From Roseovarius sp. A-2 (GTDB taxonomy: Bacteria; Pseudomonadota; Alphaproteobacteria; Rhodobacterales; Rhodobacteraceae): a stretch of DNA of 64,000 nucleotides. The stretch is from assembly GCF_002072155.1 (NCBI RefSeq), contig NZ_BDIY01000001.1:248001-312000 (forward strand). The letters are read 5' to 3'. A program made the position numbers and the translations under genes. Of this stretch, positions 48,029 through 58,519 are shown one piece after another (the stretch's first letter is position 1; each line of letters begins with the position of its first letter). The notes beneath the pieces are model-generated. The model did not search any database, was not told the DNA's origin, and worked only from the letters and a program-made list of their open reading frames with translations.

Positions 48029-49564
48029 TCACCGCACCGTGCCCTGCGCGTCGAGGGCGGTGGTCAGCGCGTCGAAGCGGGCGCGTGCCACTTCGCCGAA
48101 GAGTGGCGCGGCTTCGTCGGAGAGACGCAGTTCGAGCAGCCTTTTCTTGGGGAACCAGCGCAATTCGCCGAGGCGTGCGTTCTTTTTCAGCCAGAGCATC
48201 GCGGCAAAGCGCATCGCCTTTCCGACGATTTCGGCATCTTTCTTGTCCGCGTCGGAGATCAGGCTGTCGAGGTCGGAAAACCGGGTATTGCCGCGCTTGT
48301 TGGAATAGCGGTGCAGCAGGGCAAGCCCCAGGAACACCCGCTCGGAATGCTTGAGCCCACCGAGATTGGCGCGGGTGGCGTTGTCGAAACAGACCTCGGC
48401 GCGATAGTCGGGGTGGGCGCGCCAGCTGACGTCATGCAGCAGGCAGGCGGCGCGGATCAGGCGGCGGCGGTCGGGGCTGGCGGATTTGAAGAGCGGCAGC
48501 AGGAAATGGTAGATCACCTTGCCGAACCCCGGCAGGCGGGCATCCTTGTGCTCGGCAAAACGGCAGGCCTCGATCAGCGGGTCGCGGTCGCGCAGGAGTT
48601 GCGGCATCTGCTCGTAGAGCAGCCCTTCGCGGATGCCGTAACTGGAGATTGCGATATCGCGCGGCTTGAAGGTCTTTAGCACCTCGCGCAGCACCTCTGC
48701 GGCCAGCGGGACAAGGGCGATGCGGCTGGAGGAAACACCGGATGTGCTGCGCAATGTCTCGGGGTCGGAGTTCTCGATATGCTTGATCGTGGCGCGCAGG
48801 TCGGCGGGGTGCATGCGGTATTCATGCAGGACGTGCAGAGGATACCCGCGCCGCGCCATGTCGATCTTGGCAATCGCCCGCCAGGACCCGCCGACGAGAA
48901 AGAGCCGGTTGCGCTGTTCACCCAGTTCCTTTTGCATGGCGGCCAGGGTGTCGCGGATGTGGGCCTTGCGCCCTTTCTTGCCGCCCTTGAGGTCGGCCAG
49001 CTTGAACGGCCCGAGCGACGAGGAGATGCGCGCCCCGACCGTGCCGCCGTCGATCGCCGCGAGTTCCATGGACGAGCCGCCGATATCGCAGACCAGACCG
49101 TAGGAGCCGGGCCAGCCCAGAAGCACGCCCTGCGCCGAAAGCCGGGCCTCTTCGCGCCCGTCGATGACCCAGAGCTTGAGTCCGGTCTCGCGCTCGACCT
49201 CGGCGCAGAATTCCGCGCCGTCCTCGGCGTCGCGCACCGCGGCGGTGGCCACGGTGACCAGCGGGCCGGTATCCATGCCACGGGCCAGCATCTGGAAGCG
49301 GCGCAGGGCCTCGACCGCGCGTTTGCGCCCCTCGGGGTTGAGCCGCCCGGTTTCGGGCATGCCAGAGCCGAGCGCACACATGATCTTTTCGTTGTAGAAA
49401 TACGCGGGGCTGCGCGCCGCGCCGTCAAACACCACGAGGCGGATGGAGTTGGAGCCTACATCGACCACGCCGACCCGGCTGAGCGCGCGGGCTGTGTCGC
49501 TATCGAAAAGGGGGCGGCCGAAGGGGCCGCCATCGGGTTCCGTAGGATCGCTCGTGCCGTCCAT
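48029..49564 (-). CDS. ppx: exopolyphosphatase / Ppx-GppA phosphatase
   Basis: A 511-residue protein. VGVVDVGSNSIRLVVFDGAA and VCDIGGSSMELAAIDGG are the two phosphate-binding loops of the ASKHA-fold Ppx/GppA family. The C-terminal half is an HD-like helical domain (LIRAACLLHDVSWRAHPDYR, with its HD pair). It removes terminal phosphate from polyphosphate or hydrolyses pppGpp. ATG 49564 (MDGTSDPTEPD) is used rather than a Met at 49618 that overlaps the preceding gene. It follows ppk1 by 50 bases, the standard ppk-ppx arrangement. Confidence 0.93.
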   Translation of the reverse strand: MDGTSDPTEPDGGPFGRPLFDSDTARALSRVGVVDVGSNSIRLVVFDGAARSPAYFYNEKIMCALGSGMPETGRLNPEGRKRAVEALRRFQMLARGMDTGPLVTVATAAVRDAEDGAEFCAEVERETGLKLWVIDGREEARLSAQGVLLGWPGSYGLVCDIGGSSMELAAIDGGTVGARISSSLGPFKLADLKGGKKGRKAHIRDTLAAMQKELGEQRNRLFLVGGSWRAIAKIDMARRGYPLHVLHEYRMHPADLRATIKHIENSDPETLRSTSGVSSSRIALVPLAAEVLREVLKTFKPRDIAISSYGIREGLLYEQMPQLLRDRDPLIEACRFAEHKDARLPGFGKVIYHFLLPLFKSASPDRRRLIRAACLLHDVSWRAHPDYRAEVCFDNATRANLGGLKHSERVFLGLALLHRYSNKRGNTRFSDLDSLISDADKKDAEIVGKAMRFAAMLWLKKNARLGELRWFPKKRLLELRLSDEAAPLFGEVARARFDALTTALDAQGTVR

Positions 49565-49614
49565 ATCCGCCCCAGTCTCGTGCGTCCCCTCTATGCGACA
49601 GGGGGGCGCGCGGG

Positions 49615-51789
49615 TCAATCGCCTGTATGGGTGAGTTTCGGCACATCCGACGCGCCCGCCGAGCCACGGCCCGACAGCGACGGGTTTTCCATGAAAAAGC
49701 GGTGACAGTTGAAGGCGAATTCGCCCTCGGGCCTGACATTGCGCGAAAAGGTGCCGTCCGGGGCCATGACCCAGGTCTGCGCCACGTCGGCCATGTTGGC
49801 GGCCATGATCTGGCTGACGATCTGCGCCTTGACGGTGGGGTTTGTGGTCTCGACCAGCGTTTCCACCCGGCGGTTGAGGTTGCGACCCATCCAGTCTGCC
49901 GACGAGATGAAGACCCGCGCCTTTTTCGACGGCAGCCCCGCACCATTGCCGAAACAGACGATGCGCGAATGCTCCAGGAATCGCCCGACGATGGATTTGA
50001 CGCGGATATTCGAGGACAGCCCCTTGATGCCGGGGCGTAGTCCGCAGATGCCGCGCACCACCAGGTCGATCCGCACCCCGGCCTCGGAGGCGGCATAGAG
50101 CGCGTCGATGATGTCCGGCTCGATCAGCGAATTCATCTTGGCCCAGATCGCTGCCGGCTTGCCGGCGCGGGCGTGGTCTGCCTCGCGCGCGATCATCTCC
50201 AGCAGACGCGGCTTGAGCGAGGCGGGCGAGATGGCAAGGTTTTCAAGCCCTTCGGGCTCGGCATAGCCCGACAGGTAGTTGAACACCTTGGTGGCATCGC
50301 GCCCGAGGGCGACGTCACAGGTGAAAAAGCTCAGATCGGTATAGATGCGCGCGGTGATGGGATGATAATTGCCGGTGCCGTAATGGGTATAGGTCACGAG
50401 GCTGTCGCCCTCGCGCCGCACCACGGTGGAAATCTTGGCGTGCGTCTTCCAGTCGAGAAAGCCGTAAACCACATGCGCGCCCGCGCGTTCCAGCCGCCGC
50501 GACTGCCGGATATTCGCCGCCTCGTCGAAGCGCGCCTTGAGTTCCACCAGCGCGGTGACGGATTTTCCGTCCTCGGCGGCCTCGCACAGTGCCTCGACGA
50601 TGGGCGAGTTGCGCGAGGTGCGGTAGAGCGTCTGCTTGATCGCCAGCACGTCCGGGTCGCGCGCCGCCTGTTGCAGGAACCGCACCACCATGTCGAAGGT
50701 CTCGTAGGGGTGGTGCAGCAGCATGTCCTTTTGCCGGATCGCGGCGAACATGTCGCCGTCGTGGTCCTGCACGCGCTCGGGCACGCGCGAGGTGAAGGAC
50801 GGCCACAGCAGGTCGGGGCGCGCGTCGAGCACCAGTTCCTTGAGATCGGCCAGCCCGATCATGCCCTCGACCTCGACCACCTCTTCAGGGATGACGTGCA
50901 GCTCTTCCATGATCACGTCACGCAGCGCCTCGGGGGCACCGGCGGAGATCTTCATCCGCACCACCTCTCCGCGGCGGCGGCGTTTCAGCGCCACCTCGAA
51001 TTCGCGCACGAGGTCTTCGGCCTCGTCCTCGACCTCGAGATCGCTGTCGCGCAGCACCCGGAAGGCGCAATGCTCCTTGTAGCGGTAGCCGGGAAACAGG
51101 CTGCGCAGATGCAAGAGCAGCAATTCCTCGAGTGGCAGAAAGCGGAACATGCCGTCGGGGGCGGGCAGGCGCACGAAACGGTCGATCTGCTGCGGGATCG
51201 GCAGCAGCGCGCGCAGCGGGCGCTTGTCGGATTTGCGCTCCAGTTGCAGCGCGAGGCTGAAGCCCAGGTTGGGTATGAACGGGAACGGGTGCGCCGGGTC
51301 GATGGCCAGCGGCGAGAGCACCGGAAAGACCTTGTGCAGGAACACGTCGGCCAGCACGTCCTTGTCGGCATCGCTGAGCGAGGTGTGATCGAGAATCGCA
51401 ATGTTCTCGGCCTCCATCTCGACGCGCAGCGCCTCGTAGGTGTCCTGCTGCGATTCGAGCAGGCCACGTGCGTTGTCGTTGATCAGCACCAGTTGCTCGG
51501 CGGGGGTGAGGCCGTCGGCGGCGGGGGTGGTGTTGCCTGCCTTGGCCAGTTCGCGCAGGCCCGCGACGCGCACATTGTAGAATTCATCAAGGTTGGTCGC
51601 CGAGATCGACAGGAAACGCAGCCGTTCCAGCAGTGGCACGCGGGGGTTCTGCGCCTCTTCCAGAACGCGCCAGTTGAAGCCCAGCCAGCTGAGTTCGCGG
51701 TTAAAGAACCGACCGGGGCCGGTAATGTCGATATCCGGCAGATCGACCGGCTCGGGCAGCGGGGATTTGAGAAAATCAGCGTTTGTCAT
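49615..51789 (-). CDS. ppk1: polyphosphate kinase 1
   Basis: A 724-residue PPK1. [20 protein letters not shown] is the N-domain signature, and [20 protein letters not shown] and [20 protein letters not shown] lie in the catalytic C1 domain. The C2 domain holds the phospho-His region, [20 protein letters not shown], and [20 protein letters not shown]. It makes polyphosphate from ATP. ATG 51789 is chosen; the open frame upstream is antisense to hda-flanking DNA. It sits between hda and ppx. Confidence 0.95.
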   Translation of the reverse strand: MTNADFLKSPLPEPVDLPDIDITGPGRFFNRELSWLGFNWRVLEEAQNPRVPLLERLRFLSISATNLDEFYNVRVAGLRELAKAGNTTPAADGLTPAEQLVLINDNARGLLESQQDTYEALRVEMEAENIAILDHTSLSDADKDVLADVFLHKVFPVLSPLAIDPAHPFPFIPNLGFSLALQLERKSDKRPLRALLPIPQQIDRFVRLPAPDGMFRFLPLEELLLLHLRSLFPGYRYKEHCAFRVLRDSDLEVEDEAEDLVREFEVALKRRRRGEVVRMKISAGAPEALRDVIMEELHVIPEEVVEVEGMIGLADLKELVLDARPDLLWPSFTSRVPERVQDHDGDMFAAIRQKDMLLHHPYETFDMVVRFLQQAARDPDVLAIKQTLYRTSRNSPIVEALCEAAEDGKSVTALVELKARFDEAANIRQSRRLERAGAHVVYGFLDWKTHAKISTVVRREGDSLVTYTHYGTGNYHPITARIYTDLSFFTCDVALGRDATKVFNYLSGYAEPEGLENLAISPASLKPRLLEMIAREADHARAGKPAAIWAKMNSLIEPDIIDALYAASEAGVRIDLVVRGICGLRPGIKGLSSNIRVKSIVGRFLEHSRIVCFGNGAGLPSKKARVFISSADWMGRNLNRRVETLVETTNPTVKAQIVSQIMAANMADVAQTWVMAPDGTFSRNVRPEGEFAFNCHRFFMENPSLSGRGSAGASDVPKLTHTGD

Positions 51790-51838
51790 GGCGGCCTTAT
51801 GGCGTTGGCATGTAACGGTTGGGTGACGCAGCGTGGCG

Positions 51839-52513
51839 TCAATCAGCGCGTTTGTCCAGCACTCGCGCGGCCAGGCTGCGGGTGACGGGCCGGGTTTCGG
51901 CCAGGGCCCGCGCGTCGAGCGCCGCGACGATGTCGCGCGCGGCCTCGAACGAGCGTTCGATGCGGCGGGCAAGGTAGGGGATGGTGTCGGGGCTGGGGCT
52001 GAGCTGGCGGTCGGCAAAAAGCTTCATCAGCACCGCCGAGAGCAGCGCGTCGTCGGGCGCGCGCAATTCGCTCAGCAGCGTGCCCTGCATGCGGCTGGCC
52101 AGATCGGGCAGGGTGAGGCCCCACAGATGCGGCGCGCCGCGTGCGGTGATGAGCAGCGCGTGACCTTCCGCGAGGGTTAGGTTGTGCAGGTGAAAGAGCG
52201 CATTCTCGGCGGCGCGGTCGCCCGCGATCTGCCGGGCATCCTCGACCGCGACGGGGCCTTGGGCGAGCGCGGGGATGTCGGCATCGGGCAGATCCCGCGC
52301 GGCGATGACTTGCGCGCCCGAGAGCGCGGCCCAGACATGCGTGAGATGGGTTTTGCCCGCGCCTGCCGGTCCGGCGAGGATCAGCTTGCGCGACGGCCAG
52401 CCCTGCCAGCCCTCGATCATCGCCACGGCCTCGGCATTGGCGGGGGAGACGAAGAAATCCTCGCGCCCCAGTGCGGGGCGCACGGGCAGATCGAAGCTGA
52501 GCTGTTGCGCCAT
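51839..52513 (-). CDS. hda: DnaA-related regulatory inactivator (HdaA)
   Basis: A 224-residue AAA+ protein related to the DnaA core. [20 protein letters not shown] contains the QLSFDLP clamp-binding motif at the N-terminus, and [20 protein letters not shown] is the Walker [21 protein letters not shown] is the sensor region. With the beta clamp it promotes hydrolysis of DnaA-ATP after initiation. Its start shares a base with the stop of the upstream PerM-like gene, an arrangement also seen in other alphaproteobacteria. Confidence 0.9.
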   Translation of the reverse strand: MAQQLSFDLPVRPALGREDFFVSPANAEAVAMIEGWQGWPSRKLILAGPAGAGKTHLTHVWAALSGAQVIAARDLPDADIPALAQGPVAVEDARQIAGDRAAENALFHLHNLTLAEGHALLITARGAPHLWGLTLPDLASRMQGTLLSELRAPDDALLSAVLMKLFADRQLSPSPDTIPYLARRIERSFEAARDIVAALDARALAETRPVTRSLAARVLDKRAD

Positions 52514-53580
52514 CACTCGTCGCCCTGGCTGTCGAGGCCGCGATAGAGGCGGCTCACCTTGTACTGGTCCAGCACGAACCGGGTGATCACCCCAAGTGCC
52601 GCCGCCACCGGCACCGCCACCAGCATACCGACGAACCCGAAGAGCGTGCCGAAGGCCGACAGCGCGAAGATCAGCCACACCGGGTGCAGCCCGACCGAGG
52701 AGCCGACCAGCTTGGGCGTGAGCAGGTTGCCCTCGATCACCTGGCCCGACACGAAGATCGCCGCCACCAGCCCAATGCTGACCCAATCGCCCCAGAACTG
52801 GAAGAGCGCAAGGCCAAGCGCCAGCGCGCCACCGAGGATCGCGCCGACGTAAGGAATGAACGTGACCAGCCCCGCCAGCGCCCCCACGACAAGGCCGAAT
52901 TGCAGCCCCACCAGCATCAGCGCCACCGCGTAATAGGTGCCGAGGATCAGGCAGACCGTGCCCATGCCACGGATGAAGCTGGCGAGCGTGGCGTCGATCT
53001 GACCGGCGAGGCGGCGGATCACCGGGGCGTGGTCACGCGGCAGCAGATCGTCGATCTTTGCGATCATGCGATCCCAGTCGTAGAGCAGATAGACCGCGAC
53101 CACCGGGGCCACGACCAGCAGTATCACGATATTGAGCAGCGAGGCGGCGGAGGAGAGCGCGGTTTGCAGGACCTCTCCACCCCGGTCGCGGATCGTCTCG
53201 CCGAAGGACGTGAGCGTCTGATGCGCGGCCGAACCGGGATCGAATAGCGAGGGGACATGCGTGCTCAGAAAATCCCGAAGATCGCGGGCCAGTTGCGGCG
53301 CGGTCTCGAAAAGGGCAATGGCCTGATTGACCAGCGTCGGGATCACCAGCAGCAGCGCCAGCGTGAACAGCAGGACCGCCGCGAGCGTGATCACCACAAC
53401 CGCCGCCATCCGGCTCAGCCCCAGCCGCTCCAGCCGGTCGGCGACGGGATCGAGGAAATAGGCCAGCGCCCCGCCGATCACGAAGGGCAGAATCACATTG
53501 CCCAGAAACCACAGCAGCAGGATGAACACCGCCGTGGCGATGCCCCAGTATTTCGCCTGTTCCCGGACCGGCAATGCCAT
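52513..53580 (-). CDS. AI-2E / PerM-family transporter
   Basis: A 355-residue membrane protein with about eight hydrophobic helices. The N-terminal half (FVIGGALAYFLDPVADRLER) and C-terminal half (GLVTFIPYVGAILGGALALG, GNLLTPKLVGSSVGLHPVWL) are the AI-2E transporter (PerM/TqsA) pattern. The substrate is uncertain; TqsA exports AI-2, while PerM-like proteins may exchange ions. ATG 53580 (MALPVREQAKYWG) is preferred over upstream Mets. It overlaps hda by one base. Confidence 0.88.
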   Translation of the reverse strand: MALPVREQAKYWGIATAVFILLLWFLGNVILPFVIGGALAYFLDPVADRLERLGLSRMAAVVVITLAAVLLFTLALLLVIPTLVNQAIALFETAPQLARDLRDFLSTHVPSLFDPGSAAHQTLTSFGETIRDRGGEVLQTALSSAASLLNIVILLVVAPVVAVYLLYDWDRMIAKIDDLLPRDHAPVIRRLAGQIDATLASFIRGMGTVCLILGTYYAVALMLVGLQFGLVVGALAGLVTFIPYVGAILGGALALGLALFQFWGDWVSIGLVAAIFVSGQVIEGNLLTPKLVGSSVGLHPVWLIFALSAFGTLFGFVGMLVAVPVAAALGVITRFVLDQYKVSRLYRGLDSQGDE

Positions 53581-53683
53581 GCTGCGCCTTTCGCATATTC
53601 CAGCACTTACATCGCCGTTTGTCCGGTGGGTTTCAAGTGCTCTCCACTTTCGCCATACGCCCGCGCGCGCAACCCCATCCTCC

Positions 53684-53750
53684 GTCATCCTCGGGCCCCG
53701 ACCCGAGGATCTCTTGGACCAAGGAGACACCCGGCTTGGCGGGGATGATG
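53684..53750. repeat. REP-like double palindrome
   Basis: GTCATCCTCGGG starts the element at 53684. ATCCTCGGG (53687-53695) pairs with CCCGAGGAT (53702-53710); then CTTGG-A-CCAAG makes a second short hairpin, and a degraded copy of the other half (CCCGG...GGGGATGATG) closes it at 53750. The core is shared with the palindrome at 17811-17839. It lies between the PerM-like gene and the convergent-free end of the pentapeptide-repeat gene. Confidence 0.7.
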
Positions 53751-53764
53751 CGCATAGGGGGAGG

Positions 53765-55459
53765 TCAGTCCGCAGGCGCGGGCGGCGGCACATACCCCTC
53801 GGGATTCGCTTGCCACTTGCACCATTCGGTGCTGAAGGAGTGGTCGCCTTGCGACGGCAACCTCCAATCCGGCCAATGGGTGGGGCGGTCCATACCCTCG
53901 GTTAGGATCACGCTGGCATCGCCAAATGTATTCCGAAGCCAATCAACCGGGATAGCTGACTCGTGGTGGGTATTCCCGAATATTCGACGTTGTCCTGCGA
54001 CGCGGCACTCTTGGAAGCCAACGCCGTATACATCACGAGGTATCTTCTCATCTTGCAAAATTCTAGGTGAAAAAACCACGCCAAGCAGGTCGCCCCCTAT
54101 AAGTGCGCCTTTCAGGTCGCTATCAATGAAGAAAGCACGCTTCACCTCAGTATTTCTTACATTCTCGCGAAACCGAAGTTGTGCGCTCCTCAAATTTGTT
54201 CTGACAAAATGTGTGTGCGATACTTTGCAGCCACATAAATTCGCACCTGTTAGTGTGGCGTAGGAAAAGTCTGCTATCTCCATCTTGGAGTTTGAGAGGT
54301 CAGCATTTTCAGCACTTACTCCGGTTAGCTCACAGTGTACCAAGTTAGCACCTTTGAAATTGGCACCTTTGCAAAAGGCAACTTGCATCTGACTACGAAA
54401 GAAAGTCGCATTTTCAAAATTCAGATATTGCAAATCTGCATATCGTAAATTTGTCCGCGAAAGATCAACGCGATAACCTGTTCCATCCTGACTTAGGTGA
54501 CCTTTCTCAACTCTCACTTGCTCACGTGTTCGGCGGCCAATTACCGATAGAGCAAGCTGAACGTCAGCCCGAAGCGTGAACTCGTTGGATAGCCATTTCA
54601 GCGTAGATTTTCGTTTTTCCTCAATGCTGTCTTGATTGCATCCTTGAGGAAATGCGAAGTCGGGCGCTTTACCGGCAGGTGAATTCTCCCTCACGTAGGC
54701 ACACAAAATCTCCATCACCCGCACATGGTCGCGCCCCTTGTCATACATCGTCGAATCTTGCGCGATCCGTTCCAGCGACAAGATCGCGCCGATGCGCACC
54801 TCGATGTTGGGAACGGACTCGGTGAAAACCTGCCATGCTCCGACTTTGCCGACTCGATCGGTGCCCTCAAGCGACACTTCTTCTCCCTGCCACTGAATAA
54901 TGGTCTTCTCTGTCGGCCAAGTATAAATGTCGTAGAGTCTTCCCTCCCATACTTCGTCAGTTGATTCATTGTATCGTTGGGACCACTCGCTTCCCATTAC
55001 CGTTGATCGCGGTTCTTGGAGATATTTATCCTTGCTTTCAGCGCCGCATGAAACCTGCACGGGGGTGCCGGTCCAGATAGTCACGGGGCGACCAATCCGA
55101 TCTACGTTCTTCTCCGCCCCCAATTGTTCCACCGCTGATGTGATCCTGTCGGTGATGTGCCCTTCCTTCTGATAGCGGAGCGTTTGATGCCGCAGGACAG
55201 TTCCCCAGATCACGAAAGGCGCACCCAGCAGCGCGGCGATCATCGCACCTGCCCCAAGGCTGGGCCCATCTGCGGCGTTGCCGAACGCGTTCGTGACGGT
55301 GTGCCAGATCACCGAGAAGGCAGCCGCGATGGCCCCAATGAAGAGTAGCGTGAGCAACAAGGAAAGAAGCGGCCCCAAGGGTCGCGCCACGCGCCAGTCG
55401 GGCGCGCTCTTTATACCCATCCAGTCGAGCAGATCGCTGGTCGGCTTCCTATCGTCCAT
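53765..55459 (-). CDS. membrane-anchored pentapeptide-repeat protein
   Basis: A 564-residue protein. Two N-terminal hydrophobic helices (about residues 28-56 and 68-90) are followed by [20 protein letters not shown] and, after an inserted stretch, [20 protein letters not shown] and [14 protein letters not shown]. The pattern 'ITDR...AIEQLG...LGAIYALERIA...VMEVL.AYVRE' is typical of a widespread pentapeptide-repeat family. About residues 345-450 hold the repeats (A/N-L/F-x-x-x, e.g. [31 protein letters not shown]). A Trp-rich C-terminal tail follows. The DNA of the repeat part (54000-54690) is clearly AT-richer than either end. Function unknown. Confidence 0.85.
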   Translation of the reverse strand: MDDRKPTSDLLDWMGIKSAPDWRVARPLGPLLSLLLTLLFIGAIAAAFSVIWHTVTNAFGNAADGPSLGAGAMIAALLGAPFVIWGTVLRHQTLRYQKEGHITDRITSAVEQLGAEKNVDRIGRPVTIWTGTPVQVSCGAESKDKYLQEPRSTVMGSEWSQRYNESTDEVWEGRLYDIYTWPTEKTIIQWQGEEVSLEGTDRVGKVGAWQVFTESVPNIEVRIGAILSLERIAQDSTMYDKGRDHVRVMEILCAYVRENSPAGKAPDFAFPQGCNQDSIEEKRKSTLKWLSNEFTLRADVQLALSVIGRRTREQVRVEKGHLSQDGTGYRVDLSRTNLRYADLQYLNFENATFFRSQMQVAFCKGANFKGANLVHCELTGVSAENADLSNSKMEIADFSYATLTGANLCGCKVSHTHFVRTNLRSAQLRFRENVRNTEVKRAFFIDSDLKGALIGGDLLGVVFSPRILQDEKIPRDVYGVGFQECRVAGQRRIFGNTHHESAIPVDWLRNTFGDASVILTEGMDRPTHWPDWRLPSQGDHSFSTEWCKWQANPEGYVPPPAPAD

Positions 55460-55656
55460 CTCCACCTCATCCCCGGAATACACCACCCAACCTTGGCTTG
55501 GTTGGGGTGTGCAGGCAAGGGGAGCGTGGGGGGTACCCCATCCGTTACCGCGCTGTCCCGCCACGGCGTGCCGTGTCCCGCAAAGCGTTCGGTTGCCCGT
55601 TCCGGATTAATGCCTTAGACCGCGCCTTGACACCGTTTGACCGAGGAACTCCAAAC

Positions 55657-57012
55657 ATGCGTCTCAGCCGATATTTTCTGCCCGTCCTCAAGGAAACGCC
55701 CTCGGAGGCGCAGATCGCCAGCCACCGCCTGATGCTGCGGGCGGGGATGATCAAGCAGGCCACCGCCGGGATTTATTCCTGGCTGCCGCTGGGCTTCAAG
55801 GTGTTGCGCAAGCTGGAAAACATCGTCCACGAGGAGCAGGTGCGCGCGGGCCATATCCCGATGCTGATGCCGACGCTGCAATCGGCGGACCTGTGGCGCG
55901 AGAGCGGGCGCTATGACGATTACGGCGCCGAGATGCTACGCATCACCGACCGGCACGGGCGCGACATGCTCTATGGCCCCACCAACGAAGAGCTGATCAC
56001 CGACATTTTCCGCGCCCATGTGGGCAGCTACAAGGACCTGCCGCTGACGCTTTATCATATCCAGTGGAAGTTTCGCGACGAGGTGCGGCCGCGCTTCGGG
56101 GTGATGCGGGGCCGCGAATTCTTCATGAAGGATGGCTATAATTTCGACCTGACGAAAGAGGACGCACTGCACGCCTATAACCGCCACATGGTCAGCTATT
56201 TGCGCACCTATGAGCGGATGGGGTTGCAGGCCATTCCGATGCGCGCCGACAGTGGCCCCATTGGTGGCGACGACACGCATGAATTCCTTGTGCTGGCCGA
56301 AACCGGCGAGTCGGAGGTGTTCTATGACAGTGCGATCACCGATCTGAAGCTGGGCGAGCGCGTCGTCGATTACGACAGCCGCGCCGAGTGCGAGGCCATC
56401 GTCGAGGAATGGACCACGCCCTATGCGCGCACCGACGAGACCCATGACGAGGCGAAATTCAACGCCATCCCCGAGGAACGCCGCCGCTCCAGCCGGGGTA
56501 TCGAGGTGGGGCAGATTTTCTATTTCGGCACCAAGTATTCCGACGCAATGGGCGCCACCGTGCAGGGCCCTGATGGCAAATCCACGCCGGTGCATATGGG
56601 CAGCCACGGCATCGGCGTCAGCCGTCTCGTCGGTGCGATCATCGAGGCGAGCCATGATGAGCGCGGCATCATCTGGCCCGAGGGGGTCACGCCCTTCCAT
56701 GCCGGGATCGTCAACCTCAAGCAGGGCGATGCCGAGGCCGATGCCGCCTGTGAGGCGCTTTATGCGTCACTCACAGCGCTGGGGCTGGAGCCGCTGTATG
56801 ATGACCGTGACGAGCGGGCAGGCGGCAAGTTCGCCACCATGGATCTGATCGGCCTGCCATGGCGGATCACCGTGGGGCCGCGTGGTCTCAGGAACGGGGT
56901 GGTTGAACTGACCAGCCGTCGCACCGGCGAGAGCGAGGAATTGCCGCCCGAAGCGGCGGTCGAGAAGCTGGCGCAGATCTATGCGGGCCATGTGCTACGC
57001 CCGGCCTTCTGA
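55657..57012 (+). CDS. proS: prolyl-tRNA synthetase (short alphaproteobacterial type)
   Basis: A 451-residue class II synthetase lacking the editing (YbaK-like) insertion, as in alphaproteobacteria. [20 protein letters not shown] is the family start; motif 1 and 2 regions include [20 protein letters not shown] and [20 protein letters not shown], and motif 3 is [19 protein letters not shown]. The anticodon-binding domain follows ([19 protein letters not shown]). GAGGAAC upstream selects ATG 55657; the frame upstream to 55498 is spurious. Confidence 0.95.
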   Translation: MRLSRYFLPVLKETPSEAQIASHRLMLRAGMIKQATAGIYSWLPLGFKVLRKLENIVHEEQVRAGHIPMLMPTLQSADLWRESGRYDDYGAEMLRITDRHGRDMLYGPTNEELITDIFRAHVGSYKDLPLTLYHIQWKFRDEVRPRFGVMRGREFFMKDGYNFDLTKEDALHAYNRHMVSYLRTYERMGLQAIPMRADSGPIGGDDTHEFLVLAETGESEVFYDSAITDLKLGERVVDYDSRAECEAIVEEWTTPYARTDETHDEAKFNAIPEERRRSSRGIEVGQIFYFGTKYSDAMGATVQGPDGKSTPVHMGSHGIGVSRLVGAIIEASHDERGIIWPEGVTPFHAGIVNLKQGDAEADAACEALYASLTALGLEPLYDDRDERAGGKFATMDLIGLPWRITVGPRGLRNGVVELTSRRTGESEELPPEAAVEKLAQIYAGHVLRPAF

Positions 57013-57020
57013 GTGCTGCG

Positions 57021-57061
57021 GCGAGGTTATCGCTGTTTTTCGAACCAGATGATAACCTCGC
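57021..57061. terminator. long-loop inverted repeat between convergent proS and DUF3833
   Basis: GCGAGGTTATC (57021-57031) and GATAACCTCGC (57051-57061) are perfect 11-bp arms with a 19-base loop. The element covers the DUF3833 stop codon (57027-57029) and begins 9 bases after the proS stop. A T-run (57035-57040) lies in the loop, so it could terminate transcription from either side. Confidence 0.5.
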
Positions 57062-57521
57062 CGATCTCGACGCCGTATTTGTCCATATAGGCGCGGTTTA
57101 GCACGCGGTCCTCGCTCAGCTGCCACATCCAGTCGTCAAAACTGACCCGCAGGGTGCCATCGGGCACCGGCAGGTCGATGGTGTAGGTCCAGTTGAAGGC
57201 GTTGCCGCGCTCTTCGCCGGTGGCGGGGCCGATCACCCCCGGCGCGCTGCCGACCCATGTCTCCGGGCCGGTCTTGGTCAGGGTCCAGACGCGGCGTTCG
57301 GTGCTGGTGTCCTCGTAAACGAAATCCTCGGTCAGGGTCAGCGTCTCGCCATCCCAGTCGCCCGCGATCTGCACCTCGAAGCGCCGCCGCACGGTTCCGA
57401 ACCGGTCCTGAAACTGGCCGTGGCCCACCACGTGGCCGTCGAAAAACTCTTCCAGCTCGAAATCCCGAGAACTGAGCGGGTCATCCGCGAGGTCGGAGCG
57501 TCCGGCGCAGGCGCGGGCCAG
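57027..57521 (-). CDS. DUF3833 family protein, unclear 5' end
   Basis: About 164 residues. FELEEFFDGHVVGHGQFQDR opens the recognisable part, and LTEDFVYEDTSTERRVWTLT, NAFNWTYTIDLPVPDGTLRV and FDDWMWQLSEDRVLNRAYMD are strong DUF3833 matches. Family members are normally lipoproteins. Here the frame upstream reads ELARACAGRSDLADDPLSSR and meets a stop inside the end of the SDR gene, leaving no room for a signal peptide. The only start candidates are CTG 57521 or internal GTGs near 57434. Either a rare start is used or the 5' end has been lost. Confidence 0.7.
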   Translation of the reverse strand: MARACAGRSDLADDPLSSRDFELEEFFDGHVVGHGQFQDRFGTVRRRFEVQIAGDWDGETLTLTEDFVYEDTSTERRVWTLTKTGPETWVGSAPGVIGPATGEERGNAFNWTYTIDLPVPDGTLRVSFDDWMWQLSEDRVLNRAYMDKYGVEIGEVIIWFEKQR

Positions 57522-57522
57522 C

Positions 57523-58302
57523 TCAGAGCGTGGCGTTCACCCCGCCGCCATCGAGCAGGATGTTCTGGCCGACGATGAACCCGGCATGCTGGCTGCACAG
57601 GAACGCGCAGGTCGCGCCAAACTCCTCGGGCGTGCCGTAGCGGCCCGCCGGAATGGTGGCGCAGCGCTGTGCCTTGGCCTCTTCCATAGAGAGGCCCTGC
57701 GCCTCGCTCACGCCCTTGTCGAGGGCCGTGGCGCGGTCGGTGGCATGGATGCCCGGCAGCAGGTTGTTGATGTTCACGCCGCTGCCCGCCACCTGCCGCG
57801 AGGTGCCCGCGACATAGCCGGTCAGGCCCGCGCGCGCCGAATTCGACAGGCCCAGCACCGCGATGGGGGCCTTCACCGATTGCGAGGTGATGTTGACCAC
57901 CCGGCCCCAGCCGCGCTCCATCATTCCCGGCACCAGCGCCTTGATCAACGCGATGGGGGCCAGCATGTTGGCGTCGAGCGCTGCGATGAAATCCTCGCGG
58001 TCCCAGTCGGTCCATTTGCCCGGCGGTGGGCCGCCCGCATTGTTGACGAGGATATCCACCGCGCCGGCCTCGGCCAGCACTGCGGCGCGGCCCTCCTCGG
58101 TGGTGATATCGGCGGCCACTGTGACGACCCCGACGCCGAAGTCGGTGCGAATCGCCTCGGCCGACGCCTCCAACGCCTCGGAGCCGCGCGCGTTCATCAC
58201 CAGATCGACCCCCGCTGCGGCCAAAGCCCGCGCACAGCCCAACCCGAGGCCCCTGGAGGATGCGCAGACTAACGCCGTCTTGCCCTTGATGCCCAGATCC
58301 AT
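57523..58302 (-). CDS. short-chain dehydrogenase/reductase
   Basis: A 259-residue SDR. VCASSRGLGLGCARALAAAG is the nucleotide-binding motif (TGxxxGxG-type, here ASSRGLG), DILVNNAGGPPPGKWTDWD the NNAG motif and VNITSQSVKAPIAVLGLSNS includes the catalytic Ser. The usual YxxxK position reads LSNSARAGLTG, so the Tyr and Lys appear to be replaced; this occurs in a subgroup of SDR relatives (3-oxoacyl-reductase-like). The C-terminal GQNILLDGGG is typical. Substrate unknown. Confidence 0.85.
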   Translation of the reverse strand: MDLGIKGKTALVCASSRGLGLGCARALAAAGVDLVMNARGSEALEASAEAIRTDFGVGVVTVAADITTEEGRAAVLAEAGAVDILVNNAGGPPPGKWTDWDREDFIAALDANMLAPIALIKALVPGMMERGWGRVVNITSQSVKAPIAVLGLSNSARAGLTGYVAGTSRQVAGSGVNINNLLPGIHATDRATALDKGVSEAQGLSMEEAKAQRCATIPAGRYGTPEEFGATCAFLCSQHAGFIVGQNILLDGGGVNATL

Positions 58303-58519
58303 ATCGCTCTCCCATCCTGTCCGTATTGCGGTATTTATGCGTTGCTTAGCACCGGACGGTGCAGGATGGCCAGCATCTTGCAGGCCGTTGCGGGTCTTGC
58401 ACGATTAACGGCGCGGCCAACAATTCTTGCGCTGATTGACCATATGCTGCCACAATCCTAAGCTAGTGTTCTTGCAGTGCCATGCACCCCGATCACCATT
58501 CCAGAACAACCGGCCCGTG

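Noticed and set aside
50173..51885. Plus-strand frame of 570 codons opposite ppk1
   Set aside because: Antisense shadow; PPK1 motifs are all on the minus strand.
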